From NCBI GenBank assembly GCA_902766885.1, contig CACXFS010000017.1, positions 1 through 46,113 of the forward strand: a stretch of 46,113 nt of DNA. The letters run 5' to 3'. This DNA comes from an uncultured Ruminococcus sp. (GTDB taxonomy: Bacteria > Bacillota > Clostridia > Oscillospirales > Acutalibacteraceae). Positions within the stretch are counted from its first letter, which is position 1; each line of letters begins with the position of its first letter. Of this stretch, positions 42,445-46,113 are shown one piece after another. The notes under the pieces are model-generated. The model saw only the letters and a list, made by a program, of their open reading frames with translations, ran no database searches and was not told the origin of the DNA. Position numbers and translations under genes: made by a program.

Positions 42445-44273
42445 TACAGCTTCACCGCTTTCTTAAACGTATTGTACAGCTTTTCAAATTCTTCTGGGAC
42501 GACTCCGTCTGAGGAAACTGCTTTGATAAGATAATCTATTTCCTTAAATCTTTCGGGAGAGGCAGACATAGTTTGCAGCATTTTTTCATACAGCGGAGGG
42601 ATTTGTGCTGATTTATGAGTCTTTGTTTCATTTGTCATTTCATTATGTACGTCATTTTCTAATGCACTGATAATATAATTATCACCAAGTAAAAAAGCAA
42701 TGTACCTGTAAAAGCAGTCCTCATCCTTTACAACGCTTTTAACTACGGCGTTTTCTCTTTCGTCAGGCAGACCTTCCGTAGGAATAATTATTATTCTGCT
42801 TACTGTCCGTTTGCCGTCGGTAACCGAAATCTTATAGAACTGAGATAACTGAGTAAGATTCAGCGACTTAAACAGAACTGTATCTTTGAGCGGTTCTGTT
42901 TTGTTGGACAGCAGAGGTGATATATTCACATCGTAATCACCTTTCTCGAAATATTGAAAGACAACACACAAATCGTAATATTCGCCGTTTGGTACAACTG
43001 CTGCGCTTGGATTCATTCGGTTTAAATCCTTTATATAACCGTCGAGCTGATTTTCCTTTTCGCTTTCCTCGTCCTCGAAAAAATTATCGTTTAGATACAC
43101 CTCCATAAACGGGTTAGCAGGCTCATCCTCCGAACCGTTAAAAAGTGACTCTGATAATTTTGCTGAATTCAGGTATCTGTTTTTGCTCTTGAGCAATATC
43201 ATAAACTCAACATTTCCCGTAATTGCATTATGAGAAGCGTTGAGCGAACCGATATAAAGGTAAGAATCGGAATATTTGCGAACCATAAACATTTTGGCGT
43301 GTATATCCTGCTGTTGTATCTGCGTCTGATTTTCCGAAATTGCGGATTCACCGTCTATAATCTCATCTTTTATTTTAAATATTCTGAAATTTGAACAGTC
43401 GTTTGGCTTTAGTTTTCCCAGCGACATTGCTCTTGTAAACAGCATACAATCAGCTTTACCGATTTTTTTGCTTCTGTCATTAAATTCCTTGATTACCGAA
43501 TTTGAAAGGAACGGTGACATTATCAGTATTTCGTTAAAAGAATCTTTAAACAAAGGCTTAAACGGCTCGTCATTGATAGAATGAAAACCTCCTCTGCTGC
43601 TCTTTATTCCGAGCGGCAAGAACTCAAAATCATAAAATTCCTGCGAATTAAGCTCAAAATGCACATTCGGAAGCTCTCTGACTATTGCACGAATTGCCTT
43701 TTTCTTTGCCTTGCCGTTTTCATCTTGTGTAAGACTTTCCGAAAGATAGTTGATAAAGTCAATTACAGGAGCATTTTTTGTTGTTTTTTCACTGCTAACC
43801 CTTCCGTCCATACAAAATGTCACATCCCAACTTCTGTCAAAGGTGAGATTGCGTGACAATACAACGACACGGTAAAGCGGTGTTTTTTGTGAATCCACAT
43901 ACTTTATTAACCAGAATTTCGGATGAAATGAAGGATACTTAGCTATTCCCCTTCTTTTTGTCGTGCTAACCTGAAACACAATTTTTTCAAGCAGAATGTA
44001 GAGAGGCGTTATCTTCTCAGGACTATGTATCTGACCGCCCTCGCAAAATAAAGCAACTTTGTCACCGGTAGCTCTCAATGCTTCAAGCAGGCATATCGGA
44101 TTTTTCATCAACTCACTGTCCGTATCTTCGGATAATCCCAACGCAATCGAAACTCCTGTTAATGCATCCAAATCCAGAGAATATGTAGTTCCAATTGCAA
44201 ACTCCGGTTTAAATCCTGCCGGAGGAGCAATAACCTGACCGTAATCTAATCTGTCAATATTCGGATTAAGCAT
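42444..44273 (-). CDS. Two-HKD phospholipase-D-fold protein (nuclease-like)
   Basis: This protein has 609 residues from the ATG at 44273 (MLNPNIDRL), nine bases after GGAGG that lies within the previous gene. The alternative GTG 18 bases upstream overlaps that site. It has two HKD half-sites. The first is SFHPKFWLIKY with H117 and K119, then VVLSRNLTF (S140, N142). The second is DIHAKMFMV with H325 and K327, then YIGSLNAS (S343, N345, S347). This bilobal arrangement is that of PLD-family phosphodiesterases such as nucleases, including DISARM DrmC-like proteins. No signal peptide is present, so it acts in the cytoplasm. The first lobe is less canonical (SRN rather than GSxN). The last third (about 390-600) is of unknown type. 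It overlaps DUF6361 by eight bases and touches the helicase start. Confidence 0.85.
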   Translation of the reverse strand: MLNPNIDRLDYGQVIAPPAGFKPEFAIGTTYSLDLDALTGVSIALGLSEDTDSELMKNPICLLEALRATGDKVALFCEGGQIHSPEKITPLYILLEKIVFQVSTTKRRGIAKYPSFHPKFWLIKYVDSQKTPLYRVVVLSRNLTFDRSWDVTFCMDGRVSSEKTTKNAPVIDFINYLSESLTQDENGKAKKKAIRAIVRELPNVHFELNSQEFYDFEFLPLGIKSSRGGFHSINDEPFKPLFKDSFNEILIMSPFLSNSVIKEFNDRSKKIGKADCMLFTRAMSLGKLKPNDCSNFRIFKIKDEIIDGESAISENQTQIQQQDIHAKMFMVRKYSDSYLYIGSLNASHNAITGNVEFMILLKSKNRYLNSAKLSESLFNGSEDEPANPFMEVYLNDNFFEDEESEKENQLDGYIKDLNRMNPSAAVVPNGEYYDLCVVFQYFEKGDYDVNISPLLSNKTEPLKDTVLFKSLNLTQLSQFYKISVTDGKRTVSRIIIIPTEGLPDERENAVVKSVVKDEDCFYRYIAFLLGDNYIISALENDVHNEMTNETKTHKSAQIPPLYEKMLQTMSASPERFKEIDYLIKAVSSDGVVPEEFEKLYNTFKKAVKL

Positions 44274-45474
44274 CGTTTGTATCCTCCGCACTCATAATAT
44301 CATTTACTATTGTCTTTGCTTTTTCAAAACGATAGTCCAGTTCTTCTCCGCCATACCATTTATCGTCTTCCGATTCACCTGGGTGAGTCGTTTTTGCTCT
44401 GTTTGTACCCTTTAACTGCACTTCCCTTGAAATAATGCATTTCTTAAGTCCGTCAATATCTCCTGCAAGCATAAGCTGTTGTGCTTGCTTTAAAAATCTG
44501 CGAAGCAAGGGATTGTTAAATATTTGAAGCCGTTCCATAATAAAGTCGATATCAAGTGCGGCTATTCTTGTATATTCTTGTTTTTGCCTCTCAAATTTTA
44601 CATTTGCAAGCTCATTTTTAGCATCAGATATTATTACATTAAAAACAGTACGAATTGCATAGATAAAATCAGAAAACTGTATCGCAAGAAAATAGAAGTC
44701 TTTGATATTTTCGGGGAACAATCCAATAATTGAATCTAAGTTCTGAAAAGTTTTACAGTCAAGAAATTCCTTTATATTATTTTTTAGTACAAAGCCGAGC
44801 ATACTGTCTTTACAAGTAGCTGCAATCTGTTCTCTCAGGAATGCCGCCTCCTGAGAAGTGAGCGATATGGAAAAATCATCCTTCCAAGTTTTTTCATATG
44901 TAGGCAATTTCCAGAATTGCCTGCTGAACAAATCACCGGCATTCTTGTCGTCACACTCGTTTTCTTCGGCGTTATCATTTCGGTTTCCGAGTTTATTTAA
45001 TGTAGCTTTTCGTGCTTTCATAGAACAAGAAGTCCTTACATATTCTGACAAAGACATATTTCCGCCGGTAAAAATGCCGTATCGCCTTAAGCCCGACCAA
45101 TAAATTTCTGACGGAGTTCTTTTTACCCACTTTCCGTTTTGCAAAGAGCGTTTTCCGATTATGCCGCCCTCGTCGCAGTCTTGCTCTAACAAAATTTCTC
45201 CGCATTCTTTCTCACGCTCATCCAACTGCCTGAATATCTTTACAGGGTTAGTTTCAGGCGACAGCTCTAAATCCTTTAAGACATACGGAACTGCAAAAAA
45301 GTATTTTGCCCTTGTCTGGATAGTAGACGTACCGGGGAAAAATATATTTGAAAATCCATCCCTTATCGGTGCAATACCCAGTTCATCAAGAGTACCTTTT
45401 TCTGACAATAATTCCAGAACATTTAAAACCTTAATTCTTTCCGATTTTGAAAAATCAATCCATCCTAATTGCAT
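44266..45474 (-). CDS. DUF6361-family protein
   Basis: This 402-residue soluble protein starts at the ATG at 45474 (MQLGWIDFSKSERIKVL), six or seven bases after AGGTG. The N-terminal block (GWIDFSKSERIKVLNVLELLSEKGTLDELGIAPIRDGFSNIFFPGTSTIQTRAKYFFAVPYVL) is what I associate with DUF6361, a family of unknown function. A helical middle and C-terminus follow, without membrane segments or recognisable enzyme motifs. It is the promoter-proximal gene and overlaps the PLD gene by eight bases; PLD then touches the helicase. Such overlap means one co-translated complex. A helper or target-recognition role in a defence complex is inferred only from context. I am fairly but not fully sure of the DUF number. 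Confidence 0.75.
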   Translation of the reverse strand: MQLGWIDFSKSERIKVLNVLELLSEKGTLDELGIAPIRDGFSNIFFPGTSTIQTRAKYFFAVPYVLKDLELSPETNPVKIFRQLDEREKECGEILLEQDCDEGGIIGKRSLQNGKWVKRTPSEIYWSGLRRYGIFTGGNMSLSEYVRTSCSMKARKATLNKLGNRNDNAEENECDDKNAGDLFSRQFWKLPTYEKTWKDDFSISLTSQEAAFLREQIAATCKDSMLGFVLKNNIKEFLDCKTFQNLDSIIGLFPENIKDFYFLAIQFSDFIYAIRTVFNVIISDAKNELANVKFERQKQEYTRIAALDIDFIMERLQIFNNPLLRRFLKQAQQLMLAGDIDGLKKCIISREVQLKGTNRAKTTHPGESEDDKWYGGEELDYRFEKAKTIVNDIMSAEDTNDA

Positions 45475-46072
45475 TTTTATCACCTAAATATCCACCTGTT
45501 TAGCGGAGCATTTTCCATTATTCTTCATAAGACAAACATTCCTGTCGGTACATAGGTAAAAGCTTTTTCCTCAATCTCTTTTGTTGTGCTTCAAACTTAT
45601 AACTTGAAAATTTAAGAAAGAACGAGCATACTGCAAAAACAGGCTTATATCATTTGTCGTTTTAAACAAAACAAATCAAAAACATACTGTAATTATCTAT
45701 ATTTTAACATAAATCTACACATTATTCAATTGCTCATCTGTTATATTTCATAAAACTTTACTAAATCTCTAAAAAACAGATAAACAGCATAAATCATAAA
45801 ATCTAAATAAAAACAGGCGAATACAAAAATAACGGACTTTCTCAAAATTGAGAAAGTCCGCATTTTTACTTGCTTTTTAAGTGATTTATTTATCCAGTGA
45901 CTTCATTGTCGGGATTGCGTTGCGGTTATGATATTACTCTCAATAAGTCTTGATACATCGGTGTGAAGCGGTGCATCAAAACTTCCATTTTACGCAAATC
46001 TTCGCAAGTCAAAATAACTCTTGTTACGATTGGCGTAAGAATTGGCGTAAATGACGCAAACTACAATCGGTG
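45475..46072. other. AT-rich intergenic region upstream of the DUF6361 operon
   Basis: No credible gene is seen. It must hold the operon promoter on the minus strand but I could not fix it. A minus-strand frame of about 43 codons without a start (TGA-bounded, ending at the TAA at 45520-45518, tail KLLPMYRQECLSYEE) may be a gene remnant. A second open frame of about 38 codons (EDLRKMEVLMHRFTPMYQDLL) lies near 45950-46060. A direct repeat ATTGGCGTAA occurs at 46029-46038 and 46041-46050. The terminator is listed separately. Confidence 0.4.
45833..45867. terminator. Bidirectional terminator at the outer edge of the defence operon
   Basis: CGGACTTTCTC (45833-45843) pairs with GAGAAAGTCCG (45850-45860). 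CATTTTT follows on the plus strand and TTATTTTTG on the minus strand. It separates the DUF6361 operon from the gene ending at 46073. Confidence 0.8.
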
Positions 46073-46113
46073 TTATTTTGTGGTCTTTAAAATATACTCT
46101 TCAATCGCTTCAA
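46073..46113 (-). CDS. Last 12 codons of a minus-strand gene (runs off the window)
   Basis: In one minus-strand frame the window edge reads EAIEEYILKTTK followed by TAA at 46075-46073. The helical, charged ending is plausible for a real protein end, and a terminator lies about 200 bases beyond it. Too little is present to name it. Confidence 0.35.
   Translation of the reverse strand, partial: EAIEEYILKTTK

Noticed and set aside
39181-45474. The trio as a DISARM system
   Set aside because: No DUF1998 (DrmB) protein and no DNA methylase are present, and the helicase has a different insert pattern.

Overview
The window looks like a chromosomal segment of a strictly anaerobic, low-to-moderate GC Firmicute, most likely a gut Ruminococcus-type member of the Oscillospiraceae. 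The reasons are three separate secreted proteins with type I dockerin domains, a BspA-type leucine-rich repeat protease, an oxygen-independent ribonucleotide reductase (NrdD/NrdG), an ECF sigma/DUF4179 anti-sigma pair, and the RBS and terminator style. The genus is an inference; no rRNA or other marker gene is present.

Layout. 1-243 is the start of a response regulator with an unusual leader: a tetranucleotide (CTTG) repeat and a terminator-like hairpin. 819-3285 holds an ArsR/nitroreductase operon, a small secreted or membrane protein and an AraC regulator. 3421-6948 is a large secreted metallophosphoesterase with a dockerin. 7212-8821 holds a Rieske/FAD oxidoreductase whose reading frame is broken near its start, plus a small conserved-looking protein. 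8997-10434 is an aldo/keto reductase and flavodoxin-fold reductase pair behind a MerR-spaced promoter. 10530-13366 (minus) holds a beta-helix sugar-nucleotidyltransferase-like protein, a small ORF, a PAP2 phosphatase and HflX. 13542-18732 (plus) holds nadB-nadC, thiT and an isoamylase-type debranching enzyme. 18794-22171 is a secreted papain-fold protease with LRRs and a dockerin. 22318-26945 (plus) holds a minimal kinase-like protein, ilvD and an EF-G paralogue. 27026-30514 is a Crp/Fnr regulator divergent from nrdDG, with a good NrdR box between them. 30619-31632 holds a DUF2871-like membrane protein and a Nudix hydrolase. 31766-36719 is an ECF sigma/anti-sigma pair and a CotH-dockerin protein; the upstream region and first codons of the sigma gene are duplicated in front of the CotH gene.

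37072-46113 is the accessory end. A WYL-domain regulator interrupted by an in-frame TGA faces a 199-residue protein of unknown function across a 22-bp near-perfect palindrome. Beyond them, on the minus strand, lies a tightly overlapping three-gene operon: a DUF6361-like protein, a two-HKD phospholipase-D-fold protein and a 1087-residue SF2 helicase. Helicase plus PLD-nuclease pairs and WYL regulators recur in anti-phage systems, and this operon matches no named system I can recall. It is the best candidate here for an undescribed defence system. It is flanked by about 600 bases of AT-rich DNA and the tail of another minus-strand gene at the window edge.

The core genes cover NAD synthesis, branched-chain amino acids, thiamine uptake, glycogen/starch debranching, anaerobic dNTP synthesis and translation factors. 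The dockerin proteins point to a surface or extracellular cohesin-based complex whose scaffoldin is not in this window.
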